From: an uncultured Lachnospiraceae bacterium
GTDB taxonomy: Bacteria > Bacillota > Clostridia > Lachnospirales > Lachnospiraceae
Direction of reading: 5' to 3'
Length of the DNA stretch: 12,870 nucleotides
Assembly (NCBI GenBank): GCA_934351765.1
Contig: CAKRJM010000043.1
Location: 1-12,870, forward strand
The first letter of the stretch is position 1, and every line of letters begins with the position of its first letter. Under the pieces are notes generated by a model. The model was not told the DNA's origin. It made no database searches and was given only the letters and a program-made list of their open reading frames with translations. Shown piece by piece: positions 5,881 to 12,870 of this stretch. A program made the translations under genes and the position numbers.

Positions 5881-6837
5881 ATGGACAAAATCAAGGACAG
5901 CTTCGACAGTCTTCCCATTGCAGTCTGTTTCTTCGACCGCAATAACATGATAAGGCTCATTAACCACCGGATGCTTGCCATAATGGGGCTTTTGCGGTGC
6001 GATGGCATCCAGACGCTTACAGAGATGCGGTCCGCCCTGCAATCGCCTCCCGCAGATGTGCACTGTTTGAACCCACAGCTCCAGATCTACCGGTTTTCGG
6101 ACGGCAGGGCGCTGCGGTTTGCCGAGGAGCAGATCCGGATAAAGGCCGGCGGCCGATATACGCAGATTACTGCTGCAGATGTTACGGAACTGATGCAGAC
6201 ACAGCACCAGTTAGAAATAGAAAATGCAAAGCTTGCAAACGCCAACGCCCACCTTCGTAATCTCTTCGAGCAGATGCCGGAGATTATCCGGGAAGAAGAG
6301 ACGCTGGCAATGAAGCTGCGCGTACATGACGACATCGGGCACAGTATACTGGCCACACGGCGGGTTCTGCTCCGACAGACAGACCTGAAGGAAATTCGAG
6401 CCAACGCATCTCTCTGGGAACAGGCAATTTCGGTGCTTTACCGTTCCAACCAGATGACGGTGCGGTTCGAACCTCTGGAAGAGGTCAAAAAACGAACTGA
6501 AGAAATGGGCGTCAGAGTTCTGTTTGCCGGTGATGAGCCGCAAACGCAAAGCCTGCGCACACTGAGTGCACTGGCGATCCACGAGTGTGCAACAAACTGT
6601 ATCCGGCACGCAGGAGGCACCGAATTGTATGTGTGCTTCCGGCAGGAACCGGGGCATATGGAAGTCTCCTTGACCAACAACGGTGCAGCACCGTCGAAAA
6701 CCATTACAGAGGGCGGCGGTCTTTCCATGCTGCGCCAACGCGTGGAGGAGGTGGACGGCAAAATGGAAATTCAGAGTATTCCTTACTTTAAGCTCACGCT
6801 GGAATTACCGGAAGGAGGAAACGATACATGCGAGTGA
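5881..6837 (+). CDS. Soluble PAS-histidine kinase (HisKA_3 / NarX-DesK type)
   Basis: This is a 318-residue cytosolic kinase without membrane segments. Residues of about 5-100 form a PAS domain (DSLPIAVCFFDRNNMIRLIN). A coiled coil (103-128) leads to the dimerisation helices, with the H-box LRVHDDIGHSI, where His149 is the likely phosphorylated residue of the HisKA_3 H-D-x2-G motif. The GHKL ATPase domain has an N-box HECATNCIRHAGG (Glu235, Asn239, His243), a G1-like TNNG (265-268), and a lid EGGGLSMLRQR (277-287). It autophosphorylates and should donate phosphate to the LuxR-type regulator whose gene overlaps its last ten bases. It starts six bases after the 7TM gene stop. Lack of its own membrane part suggests that it takes its signal from that protein. 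Confidence 0.88.
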   Translation: MDKIKDSFDSLPIAVCFFDRNNMIRLINHRMLAIMGLLRCDGIQTLTEMRSALQSPPADVHCLNPQLQIYRFSDGRALRFAEEQIRIKAGGRYTQITAADVTELMQTQHQLEIENAKLANANAHLRNLFEQMPEIIREEETLAMKLRVHDDIGHSILATRRVLLRQTDLKEIRANASLWEQAISVLYRSNQMTVRFEPLEEVKKRTEEMGVRVLFAGDEPQTQSLRTLSALAIHECATNCIRHAGGTELYVCFRQEPGHMEVSLTNNGAAPSKTITEGGGLSMLRQRVEEVDGKMEIQSIPYFKLTLELPEGGNDTCE

Positions 6838-7454
6838 TGATTGTTGAAGACCAGACCATGATCCGGAGTCTTCTGGAGAACTATTTCCGTGCCGAGGACG
6901 GATACCGGATCGTAGCGTCCATTCCCGGTGCAAAGCAGGCCGTTGAGGTATGCCGGACAAGTTCTGTTGATCTGATTTTGATGGATGTACAGACGGCAAA
7001 CCGGGAAAACGGTCTGACCGCTGTTCGTCAGATCAAAGCCATATGTCCGAAAAGCAGGATCATTGTTGTAACCTCACTGATCGATGGTGCAGTTCTGGAT
7101 AAGGCAAAAGCAGCAGGTGCTGACAGCCTCTGGTATAAGGATTCTGACAAGACCCGGCTCATGGAGGTTGTCCGACAGACAATGGCAGGGGAACACATCT
7201 TTCCGGACTCGCCTCCGACCGTCGAGATTGGTATGGCAAAAAGCACCGAATTTACAAAGACAGAACTGAAGGTGCTGCGCCATCTGTTACGTGGGCTTTC
7301 TTATACGCGCATTGCGGCAGAGATGGGCTGCGAAATGTCGACAGTCAAATTCCATGTGGCAAATATGCTGCAGAAAACCGGACTGGAAAACAAACTTCAG
7401 CTTGCGCTGGCGGTCAGCAACGTCAAACTGATCTCCGATCTGGCTGACGAATAA
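6828..7454 (+). CDS. NarL/LuxR-type response regulator
   Basis: This is a 208-residue two-domain regulator. The receiver domain (1-118) has the acidic pair Glu7-Asp8, phospho-acceptor Asp53 (LILMDV), Thr82 (IIVVTS) and Lys104 (WYKD), so all key residues are intact. The LuxR-type helix-turn-helix covers about 140-203 (FTKTELKVLRHLLRGLS, then MSTVKFHVANMLQKTG). The ATG at 6828-6830 lies nine bases after GGAGG, inside the end of the kinase gene, which ties the pair translationally. Phosphorylation should drive dimer binding to DNA. Likely targets include its own operon and the divergent minus-strand operon, but no matching sites can be assigned with confidence. Its stop is only five bases from the convergent pabB stop. 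Confidence 0.92.
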   Translation: MRVMIVEDQTMIRSLLENYFRAEDGYRIVASIPGAKQAVEVCRTSSVDLILMDVQTANRENGLTAVRQIKAICPKSRIIVVTSLIDGAVLDKAKAAGADSLWYKDSDKTRLMEVVRQTMAGEHIFPDSPPTVEIGMAKSTEFTKTELKVLRHLLRGLSYTRIAAEMGCEMSTVKFHVANMLQKTGLENKLQLALAVSNVKLISDLADE

Positions 7455-7459
7455 CGGCT

Positions 7460-8884
7460 TTACTGCACTTTGAGTGCTTCCAGCAGTGCCACTGCTTTCT
7501 GCCAGGTTTCTTCAAACTCAAACTCCGGCTCGGATTCGCAGGTGATCCCCCCTCCGACACCAAGATGATACGCTCCGTCTTTGTGGACCAGAGTACGGAT
7601 CACAATATTCAGATCACAGCAGCCATCCAGGGTGATATAGCCCATGGAACCGGTATAAAGTCCTCTCTTTCCGCGTTCCAGCTCGTCAATGATCTCCATG
7701 GCACGGATTTTGGGTGCCCCGGTGATAGAGCCGCCCGGGAAGGCTGCCTCCACCAGATCCATAACCGTTCTCCCCTGCTCCAGCTTTCCTGTCACAGTAG
7801 AAACCAGATGGAATACGGTCGCATAAGCCTCCACCTCAAACAGTTCCGGTACCTGAACCGAATACGGTTCGCAGACACGGCTCAGATCGTTGCGTTCCAG
7901 ATCCACGATCATCAGAAGTTCACTGCGGTCTTTTTCGGAATTCTCCAACTCCTTCCGCAGTGCTGCGTCCTCCTCCGGGTCATGGCCTCTCCGCCTGGTT
8001 CCTTTTATCGGACGTGTCTCAATCTCTCCCTGTTCCATTTTTAAAAACCGCTCCGGTGATGCCGACACGATTTGAAAATCTCCATACTGAAAATAGCCGC
8101 CAAACGGCGATGGATTGATCCTGCGCAGCGTTTCAAAAACCTCATACGGATCTTTTTTACTTTCCATCACAAGCTGTCTGGTGAGATTTGCAATGTAAAT
8201 ATCTCCCTCCACAATATAATCGCACATTTTTTTTACCGTTTCCAGATACTCTGCTTCTGTGGAATCTTCCCGGACAATTACATTTGATCTCTCTCCCTCC
8301 GTTTTCTCCGAGACCCTCTCTCTCTCACTGTAGCGCTTCCGGATTTGTTCCTCCAGCTCCCGGATTCCTGCCTCCGCCGGTTCTGTTTTTCCTCCGGCGA
8401 TCAGATAAATGGCCCGTTCTTTATGATCCTCTATAAGATACTGGTCATAAAAATTCCAGACTGCCTCCGGAATCAGATCTGTCTCCTGCTCCTCAAACCG
8501 ACTGTCCACCCCGGCTCTTCTCCGGCCATAATCATAAGTAAAATAGCCGATGGCACCGGAAATCATCGGAAGATGGGTCGGATTTTCTTCCTGGTGCTCC
8601 TCCAGATAAGTCTCCAGGACGGTTTCAAAGGCCTGATCAGACCGCTCGCCATTGATAAAAAGCTGCCCGGATTCCTTTCGAAGCGTCAGATACGGCCTTC
8701 TTCCGACAATGGAATACCTTCCCAGTTTATTTTCCAGTGATGAATCCAGAAAAACAGCCTGATCCTCCTCCCGAAACAGTAAAAAAATCTCAGCCAGCGG
8801 CATATATAAATCCATCCGTCTGATTCTCGTTGTTTCAGCCCTCAGCCATTCTCCGTCTCTTAATCCTGTTTTTTTACGTTCCAT
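7460..8884 (-). CDS. pabB: Aminodeoxychorismate synthase component I (PabB)
   Basis: This is a 474-residue chorismate-binding enzyme that aminates chorismate to 4-amino-4-deoxychorismate with ammonia from PabA, for folate synthesis. The N-terminal part has the LDSS...GRYSIVG core. The catalytic half shows SASPERFL (275-282), RPIKGT (291-296), IVDLERNDLSRVC, GGSITGAPKIRAMEI and GVGGGITCES. Lys294 in PIKGT is the PabB hallmark, where anthranilate synthase TrpE has Ala, so I call pabB rather than trpE. The start at ATG 8882-8884 follows AAGGGGG and overlaps the end of pabA by 11 bases. An upstream in-frame ATG at 8930-8932 is inside pabA and lacks a site. No pabC (lyase) is adjacent, so that step must be encoded elsewhere. 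Confidence 0.9.
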   Translation of the reverse strand: MERKKTGLRDGEWLRAETTRIRRMDLYMPLAEIFLLFREEDQAVFLDSSLENKLGRYSIVGRRPYLTLRKESGQLFINGERSDQAFETVLETYLEEHQEENPTHLPMISGAIGYFTYDYGRRRAGVDSRFEEQETDLIPEAVWNFYDQYLIEDHKERAIYLIAGGKTEPAEAGIRELEEQIRKRYSERERVSEKTEGERSNVIVREDSTEAEYLETVKKMCDYIVEGDIYIANLTRQLVMESKKDPYEVFETLRRINPSPFGGYFQYGDFQIVSASPERFLKMEQGEIETRPIKGTRRRGHDPEEDAALRKELENSEKDRSELLMIVDLERNDLSRVCEPYSVQVPELFEVEAYATVFHLVSTVTGKLEQGRTVMDLVEAAFPGGSITGAPKIRAMEIIDELERGKRGLYTGSMGYITLDGCCDLNIVIRTLVHKDGAYHLGVGGGITCESEPEFEFEETWQKAVALLEALKVQ

Positions 8885-9494
8885 GGTATCCCCCTTTCCC
8901 CGTCTGCACAGACGCTCCATTCCAGCAGTCACAGATTTCTGTAAAATTTCTTAACAGTTCATGACCATACTGTGTCAGCACTGCCTCCGGATGAAACTGG
9001 ACGCCATAAACCGGCCACGTTTTATGCGACATTCCCATGATCACGCCATCCTCACTTCTGGCATCAACCTGCAATTCCTCCGGAAATGCTTCTTCCCTCA
9101 CCACAAGTGAATGATATCGCGTCACTTCATACGTATCCGGCAGACCAGAAAAAACGCCTCCGCCGTTATGGGTAATTTCTGTCACCTTTCCATGCATGGG
9201 ACGGACCCCTTTTTCTACTCTGGCACCAAATACATGGCCGATGATCTGGTGTCCCAGGCAGACACCGAGAATTGGAATTTTTCCAGCCATCTGTCTGATC
9301 ACCTCGGCAGAGATCCCCCCGTCCTCCGGTCGGCCTGGACCGGGGGAAATCAGGATTCCCTGTGGATTCATGGCATGGATCTCAGAAAGCGTGATCCTGT
9401 CATTCCGGACCACCATCACCTCATTGCCCAGCTCCCGCAGATAGGCATAAAGGTTATAGACAAACGAATCATAATTATCAATCATCAAATACAT
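8874..9494 (-). CDS. pabA: Aminodeoxychorismate synthase glutaminase subunit (PabA/TrpG type)
   Basis: This is a 206-residue class I glutamine amidotransferase. It opens with MYLMIDNYDSFVYNL and continues with SPGPGRPEDGG (oxyanion region), the nucleophile elbow GVCLGHQ with Cys79, and FHPE with His168 and Glu170 completing the triad. It hydrolyses glutamine and passes ammonia to the chorismate-binding subunit encoded directly downstream. PabA and TrpG cannot be told apart by these motifs. The pabA name rests on the PabB partner, and the protein might also serve anthranilate synthase if no other TrpG exists. The ATG at 9492-9494 has AGGAG six bases before it. About 17 residues after the conserved core form a variable tail (DCWNGASVQTGKGGYHGT). 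Confidence 0.88.
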   Translation of the reverse strand: MYLMIDNYDSFVYNLYAYLRELGNEVMVVRNDRITLSEIHAMNPQGILISPGPGRPEDGGISAEVIRQMAGKIPILGVCLGHQIIGHVFGARVEKGVRPMHGKVTEITHNGGGVFSGLPDTYEVTRYHSLVVREEAFPEELQVDARSEDGVIMGMSHKTWPVYGVQFHPEAVLTQYGHELLRNFTEICDCWNGASVQTGKGGYHGT

Positions 9495-9527
9495 AAGGGT
9501 CTCCTGTTCTTGGGCTTAAAATAAAAT

Positions 9528-9597
9528 GAGAGAAGACTACCGAAGCACAACCGGGCATGGCAATTCATACCCGATCGGTTTCCGGCAGTCTTCTCTC
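9528..9597 (-). terminator. Long hairpin with U-rich tail between the transporter operon and pabA
   Basis: Arms 9583-9597 and 9528-9542 form a 15-bp stem in the minus-strand RNA. An inner stem pairs GGGTATG with CATGCCC around a six-base loop, and AACC can pair with GGTT beside it. Both odd positions are G-U pairs in minus-strand RNA but A-C mismatches in plus-strand RNA, so the structure is tuned to the minus transcript. ATTTTATTTT follows at 9527-9518. It should end the transporter mRNA. It is only 33 bases before the pabA start, so it may also act as an attenuator. Confidence 0.8.
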
Positions 9598-9625
9598 TCC
9601 GTCAGACTCTCGTCCGCTTTATGGA

Positions 9626-9641
9626 AAAAGGCACACCTTTT
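9626..9641 (-). terminator. Short hairpin over the ATPase gene stop codon
   Basis: AAAAGG, a four-base loop and CCTTTT form a six-pair stem in the minus-strand RNA, overlapping the TAA at 9640-9642. The run of T after it is short. It is a weak terminator at best, or an accessory to the larger hairpin downstream. Confidence 0.3.
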
Positions 9642-10365
9642 ATAAAACTTTTGATAAAAATTCTCTCAATCTCGGATCATTGGGATGATCAAAGAAGGCC
9701 TTCGGTTCATTCTGCTCCAATATTTTTCCTTCGTCCATAAACAGGACTCTGGAAGCAACCTCTCTGGCAAAACCCATCTCATGGGTCACGACCACCATGG
9801 TCATACCTTCATCGGCAAGCTGCTTCATGAACTCAAGAACCTCCCGTACCATCTCGGGATCCAGTGCAGATGTGGGCTCATCGAAGAGCATCACATCCGG
9901 ATTCATGGCAAGGGAACGGACGATCGCGATTCTCTGCTTCTGTCCGCCGGAAAGCTGTGCCGGATACTGATCTGCCTTTTCCGGAAGGCCAACCCTCTCC
10001 AGCAGCTCCATCGCCTTTTTATCTGCCTCTGCCTGGGTCATCAGTCCAAGCTTTACCGGCGCCATGGTAATATTTTTCTTGATAGTCAGGTGAGGAAACA
10101 GGTTAAAATGCTGGAATACCATCCCCATCTTCCGGCGGATCTGATTTAATTCCTTGCCGGATGCATGGGTAATATCCTGCCCTTCCACCGTAATTGTGCC
10201 CTCGGTCGGCGTTTCCAGCAGGTTCATACAGCGTAAAAACGTGGATTTTCCGGATCCGGAGGGACCGATAATTACAACCTTTTCCCCTTTTTCAATATGT
10301 TCGTCGATTCCGCAGAGCACAACCTTGTCTCCGAACGACTTGTGAAGACCCTTAACGTCTATCAC
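9640..10365 (-). CDS. Polar amino acid ABC transporter, ATP-binding protein (GlnQ family)
   Basis: This is a 241-residue ATPase that powers amino acid import. All motifs are intact: Walker [10 protein letters not shown] (34-42), Q-loop Gln85 ([11 protein letters not shown]), signature LSGGQ (138-142), Walker B VMLFDEP with Glu163, D-loop SALD, and H-loop His195 (VVTHE). The length and the FNLFPHLT and HPNDPR stretches are typical of the GlnQ/HisP group. It starts with GTG at 10363-10365, inside the last 14 bases of the permease gene, with GAGG four bases and GGAGG ten bases ahead. It works as a dimer on the inner face of the membrane with the permease. The substrate cannot be deduced from the ATPase. 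Confidence 0.95.
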   Translation of the reverse strand: MIDVKGLHKSFGDKVVLCGIDEHIEKGEKVVIIGPSGSGKSTFLRCMNLLETPTEGTITVEGQDITHASGKELNQIRRKMGMVFQHFNLFPHLTIKKNITMAPVKLGLMTQAEADKKAMELLERVGLPEKADQYPAQLSGGQKQRIAIVRSLAMNPDVMLFDEPTSALDPEMVREVLEFMKQLADEGMTMVVVTHEMGFAREVASRVLFMDEGKILEQNEPKAFFDHPNDPRLREFLSKVL

Positions 10366-11053
10366 TCTTCCTCAGCCTCCTTTCAAACATACCAAGAAGC
10401 TTCGTCAAAATAATGACGACGATCAGGTACATCACTGCCGTGATCAGGAGCGGCATTAAATAGTTATAGGTACTGTTCCCGATATTCTGTGCTGCCTTGG
10501 TCACATCAAGAACCGTAATATTTCCGATAACAGCAGTCTCCTTGATCAGAACGATAAACTCATTGCCCAGAGCGGGAAGAATATTCTTGATCGCCTGAGG
10601 CATGATGATGGATTTCATGGTCTGCATTTCTGAAAGACCGAGAGAACGGCCTGCCTCTGCCTGTCCGGCATCAACTGCTTCGATTCCGGCACGGATGATC
10701 TCCGCCACATAGGCACTGGAATTCAGACCGAAGCAGATCACACCGGAAAGGATCGCCGGTGAATTTCTACCCGTAAAGATCATGAAATAGATGATCAGCA
10801 TCTGCACATAAACGGGGGTTCCGCGGATCACAGTAATATAGACATTGGCGATCCAGCCCGGCAATCGGAATTTTTTATGACGCACCGCCATGTATTTCAC
10901 AATGGCTAACAAAGCGCCCACCGCAACACCCAGAAGCACCGCAAAGAACGATACCTCCAGGGTTACGCCAAATCCTTTCAAATAGGATAGATATCTGCCT
11001 TTTTCCAGAAATACCTTGGAAAAATCAGCCCAAACATTGGCAAGCCAGTTCAT
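10352..11053 (-). CDS. Polar amino acid ABC transporter, permease
   Basis: This is a 233-residue inner membrane protein of the HisM/GlnP family with about five transmembrane segments. The hydrophobic stretches are near residues 30-53, 70-94, 98-118, 155-175 and 199-220. The cytoplasmic EAA loop, where the ATPase docks, reads [21 protein letters not shown] and continues [19 protein letters not shown]. The IRGTPVYVQ segment is typical of the family. Only one permease gene is present, so it likely acts as a homodimer. The ATG at 11051-11053 lies seven bases after GAGG, and the gene begins 18 bases after the binding-protein stop. Confidence 0.95.
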   Translation of the reverse strand: MNWLANVWADFSKVFLEKGRYLSYLKGFGVTLEVSFFAVLLGVAVGALLAIVKYMAVRHKKFRLPGWIANVYITVIRGTPVYVQMLIIYFMIFTGRNSPAILSGVICFGLNSSAYVAEIIRAGIEAVDAGQAEAGRSLGLSEMQTMKSIIMPQAIKNILPALGNEFIVLIKETAVIGNITVLDVTKAAQNIGNSTYNYLMPLLITAVMYLIVVIILTKLLGMFERRLRKSDRR

Positions 11054-11071
11054 AGGATTTCCTCACTTCAT

Positions 11072-11917
11072 TTATTTCGTAGTATGGTTGATGATAAACT
11101 CATCTACTTTTCCGTCGTCAACCAGCTTCTGAAGCACTTCGTTGATCTGGTCTAACATTTCTTTGTTGCCCTTCTGTACTGCAATGGCATACTTATCGGT
11201 GAATACTTCGCCGTCCAGGATCTCCAGGTCATCGTTCTCAGCTACCATCTGCTCAGCAGGAAGAGAGTCCATGATGATGCAGTCGATCTTGTCATTCTTC
11301 AAATCCATGGCTGCTTCCATGAACTTGCTGTACTGCTTGAGATCCTTTGTTCCAAGATCATCCTGGCAGTAGGAATCTGCTACGGTTCCGCCCTGTACGC
11401 CGACAACCGTATCTGCATTCAGTGCGTCAACAGAAGCAACACGGCCTGCATCCTTCTTTACGACAACAACCTGCTTGGAGGTGGTGTACTCGATGGAGAA
11501 GTCCATCTGCTCTTCTCTTTCGGGAGTTACGGAGATTCCGGCTGCTGCGAAATCAACCTTGCCCTGCTGTACAGCCAGCAGTGCGCTGTCGAAGTTCATG
11601 TTCTGGATTACCAGCTCTTTGCCCATGGCCTTTGCGATCTCGTTTGCAATGTCCACATCAACGCCGATTACGGTAGATCCGTCCTCGGTATACTCATAAG
11701 GAGCAAAACCGGCCTCGGTTGCCATGATCAGCTTTCCGTCGTCCTCTCTTGCTTCTGCCGCGGAGGTCTCCTCTGCCTTACCAGTCTCTTCTGCCTTTGT
11801 CTCACCGGCCTTGGTGGTCTCTGCGGCCTTGGTGGTTTCCGTTGTCTTTGTGCTTCCGCAGGCTGCCATGGAAAGAACCATTACGCCGGCAAGAAGTGCT
11901 GCTGCTAATTTTTTCAT
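11072..11917 (-). CDS. Polar amino acid ABC transporter, substrate-binding lipoprotein (SBP family 3)
   Basis: This is a 281-residue lipoprotein. The signal peptide ends in the lipobox SMAAC, with Cys20 lipidated. Residues of about 22-56 are a low-complexity Thr/Glu/Lys/Ala linker that tethers the domain to the membrane. The binding domain follows from LIMATEAGFAPYEYTEDG, with GVDVDIANEIAKAMGKEL, the family-3 stretch AAAGISVTPEREEQMDFS, VGVQGGTVAD and the closing KYAIAVQKGN. Its ligand is a polar amino acid (Gln, Arg, His or cystine are all possible), and the residues seen do not decide which. The ATG has AGGAG seven bases ahead. It is the first gene of the transporter operon. Confidence 0.95.
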   Translation of the reverse strand: MKKLAAALLAGVMVLSMAACGSTKTTETTKAAETTKAGETKAEETGKAEETSAAEAREDDGKLIMATEAGFAPYEYTEDGSTVIGVDVDIANEIAKAMGKELVIQNMNFDSALLAVQQGKVDFAAAGISVTPEREEQMDFSIEYTTSKQVVVVKKDAGRVASVDALNADTVVGVQGGTVADSYCQDDLGTKDLKQYSKFMEAAMDLKNDKIDCIIMDSLPAEQMVAENDDLEILDGEVFTDKYAIAVQKGNKEMLDQINEVLQKLVDDGKVDEFIINHTTK

Positions 11918-11978
11918 AACGTTTCTCCTCTCATTTCATCTATCAGAAAGACGGGTAATTCCGCCATTTCTTACATAC

Positions 11979-12077
11979 CAGGTACTTCCAGGATACCTGC
12001 GTATTGCGGGCCCCAGGGTCTCACATCCACTCATGAACAAGCGCATGTGGATCCAGACCTTTTGACCCTGGTATCCT
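11979..12077 (-). promoter_or_regulatory. Nested inverted repeats between the glycyl-tRNA synthetase and transporter genes
   Basis: AGGATACC (11990-11997) pairs with GGTATCCT (12070-12077). CCAGGGTC (12013-12020) pairs with GACCCTGG (12064-12071). GGTCT (12017-12021) pairs with AGACC (12055-12059), and ATCCAC (12025-12030) with GTGGAT (12047-12052). CAGGTA (11979-11984) can pair with TACCTG (11994-11999). Two of these pairings exclude each other. The element starts on the synthetase stop codon and ends about 60 bases before the transporter start. No U-run follows, so it is not a plain terminator. I do not recognise a known riboswitch core. An extended -10-like TGGTATGTA follows it on the minus strand at 11982-11974. 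Confidence 0.6.
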
Positions 12078-12870
12078 AAAACGTGAACTTATCGGCAAAG
12101 TAAGCATCCAGCTCTGCGATCGGCACACGAACCTGCTCCATGGTATCACGGTCACGAACGGTTACCGCACCATCGGTCTCGGAATCAAAATCATACGTTA
12201 CACAGAACGGTGTACCGATCTCGTCCTGTCTGCGGTAACGCTTTCCGATATTTCCTCTGTCATCAAATTCACAGTTGTATTTCTTTACAAGCTGCTCATA
12301 TACCTTGAGCGCACCATCGTTAAGCTTCTTGGAGAGCGGAAGGATTCCGATCTTCACCGGTGCAATCGCCGGATGGAAATGAAGCACGGTACGGACATCG
12401 CCGCCCTCCAGTGTTTCCTCATCGTAAGCGCTGCATAAGAATGCCAGAGTCACACGGTCTGCACCGAGTGACGGCTCGATCACATACGGAATATATTTTT
12501 CCTTCTTCTCATCATCAAAGTAGCTCATATCCTCGCCGGAGGTATTCTGATGCTGGGTCAGATCATAATCGGTACGGTCTGCAATGCCCCACAGCTCACC
12601 CCAGCCGAAGGGGAATAAGAATTCCAGGTCCGTGGTTGCCTTCGAATAGAAGCAAAGCTCTTCCGGAGAATGGTCTCTTGCCCGCATCTCATCTTCCCGG
12701 ATGCCCAGATCTCTTAACCAGTTGATGCAGTAGTTTTTCCAGTAGGAGAACCACTCCAGATCGGTTCCGGGCGCACAGAAGAATTCCAGCTCCATCTGCT
12801 CAAACTCTCTGGTACGGAAGGTAAAGTTTCCGGGTGTGATCTCATTTCGGAAGGACTTTCCAATCTGACC
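12076..12870 (-). CDS. glyQS: Glycyl-tRNA synthetase, single-chain alpha2 type, C-terminal part (truncated at the right edge)
   Basis: The open frame continues to the window edge and encodes the last 264 residues. The enzyme charges tRNA-Gly with glycine. Class II motif 2 is at the visible start ([20 protein letters not shown] then EQMELEFF), and motif 3 appears as [20 protein letters not shown]. The C-terminal anticodon-binding domain follows ([37 protein letters not shown], closing [16 protein letters not shown]). This is the eukaryote-like homodimeric form, not the separate GlyQ and GlyS subunits. The N-terminal part with motif 1 lies outside the window. The ATG at 12793-12795 is internal, not the start. 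The stop TAG lies inside the inverted-repeat element downstream. Confidence 0.95.
   Translation of the reverse strand, partial: GQIGKSFRNEITPGNFTFRTREFEQMELEFFCAPGTDLEWFSYWKNYCINWLRDLGIREDEMRARDHSPEELCFYSKATTDLEFLFPFGWGELWGIADRTDYDLTQHQNTSGEDMSYFDDEKKEKYIPYVIEPSLGADRVTLAFLCSAYDEETLEGGDVRTVLHFHPAIAPVKIGILPLSKKLNDGALKVYEQLVKKYNCEFDDRGNIGKRYRRQDEIGTPFCVTYDFDSETDGAVTVRDRDTMEQVRVPIAELDAYFADKFTF

Noticed and set aside
7565..8044. Plus-strand open frame of 159 codons inside pabB
   Set aside because: It is a shadow of pabB, whose catalytic motifs are intact on the other strand.
8882..8932. Longer PabB start at 8930-8932
   Set aside because: It would overlap far into pabA and adds residues without family similarity. 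The ATG at 8882-8884 has a strong ribosome binding site and typical coupling.
9495..9640. T-box leader for pabA
   Set aside because: The conserved T-box sequence and anti-terminator bulge are not present. Only the terminator-like hairpin is seen.
11930..12075. Glycine riboswitch next to the glycyl-tRNA synthetase gene
   Set aside because: I cannot find the conserved glycine aptamer core or a tandem aptamer layout, and the element lies downstream of the synthetase, not before it.
12076..12795. Glycyl-tRNA synthetase starting at the ATG at 12793-12795
   Set aside because: The frame continues to the window edge and encodes the class II motif 2 upstream of this ATG, so the Met is internal.

Overview
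The window looks like chromosomal DNA from a Gram-positive anaerobe of the class Clostridia, most likely a Lachnospiraceae relative. This is inferred from GGAGG-type ribosome binding sites before nearly every gene, lipoprotein signal peptides, a single-chain (alpha2-type) glycyl-tRNA synthetase, and small families (DUF4428-like, DUF5067-like, DUF6935-like) that I associate with this group. No 16S rRNA or other decisive taxonomic marker is present. I see no insertion sequence, phage gene, CRISPR array, tRNA or rRNA.

Positions 1-3993 (minus strand) hold an uncharacterised run of genes, read from right to left. They are a stand-alone receiver-like protein whose phospho-acceptor Asp is replaced by Glu, a DUF6935-like protein, a four-helix membrane protein, a protein with a zinc ribbon at each end, a small lipocalin-like lipoprotein, a roughly 260-base gap that may hold a damaged or very small membrane-protein gene, a two-domain lipoprotein, and the first 33 codons of another gene that runs off the left edge. 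Spacing is tight apart from that gap, so this is probably one operon. The DNA between the DUF6935-like gene and the membrane-protein gene carries three tandem copies of a 16-base unit.

Positions 4225-7454 (plus strand, divergent from the first block) hold a three-gene signalling operon. It comprises a 7TM sensor whose C-terminal kinase region has lost the usual catalytic motifs, a cytosolic PAS-histidine kinase with a HisKA_3-type H-box and a GHKL ATPase, and a NarL/LuxR-type response regulator. The likely arrangement is that the membrane pseudokinase senses and controls the soluble kinase, which phosphorylates the regulator. Because the operon is divergent from the unknown operon, that operon is a natural candidate target. 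This link is inference.

Positions 7460-9494 (minus) hold pabA-pabB, the two subunits of aminodeoxychorismate synthase (folate branch). The large subunit has the PIKGT lysine of PabB rather than the alanine of TrpE. A strong hairpin followed by a U-rich run, oriented for the minus strand, lies just upstream of pabA and downstream of the transporter genes.

Positions 9640-11917 (minus) hold a polar amino acid ABC importer: lipoprotein binding protein, permease and ATPase. Between it and the glycyl-tRNA synthetase gene (truncated at the right edge) lies a compact element of nested inverted repeats that could form a sizeable structured RNA with two mutually exclusive pairings.
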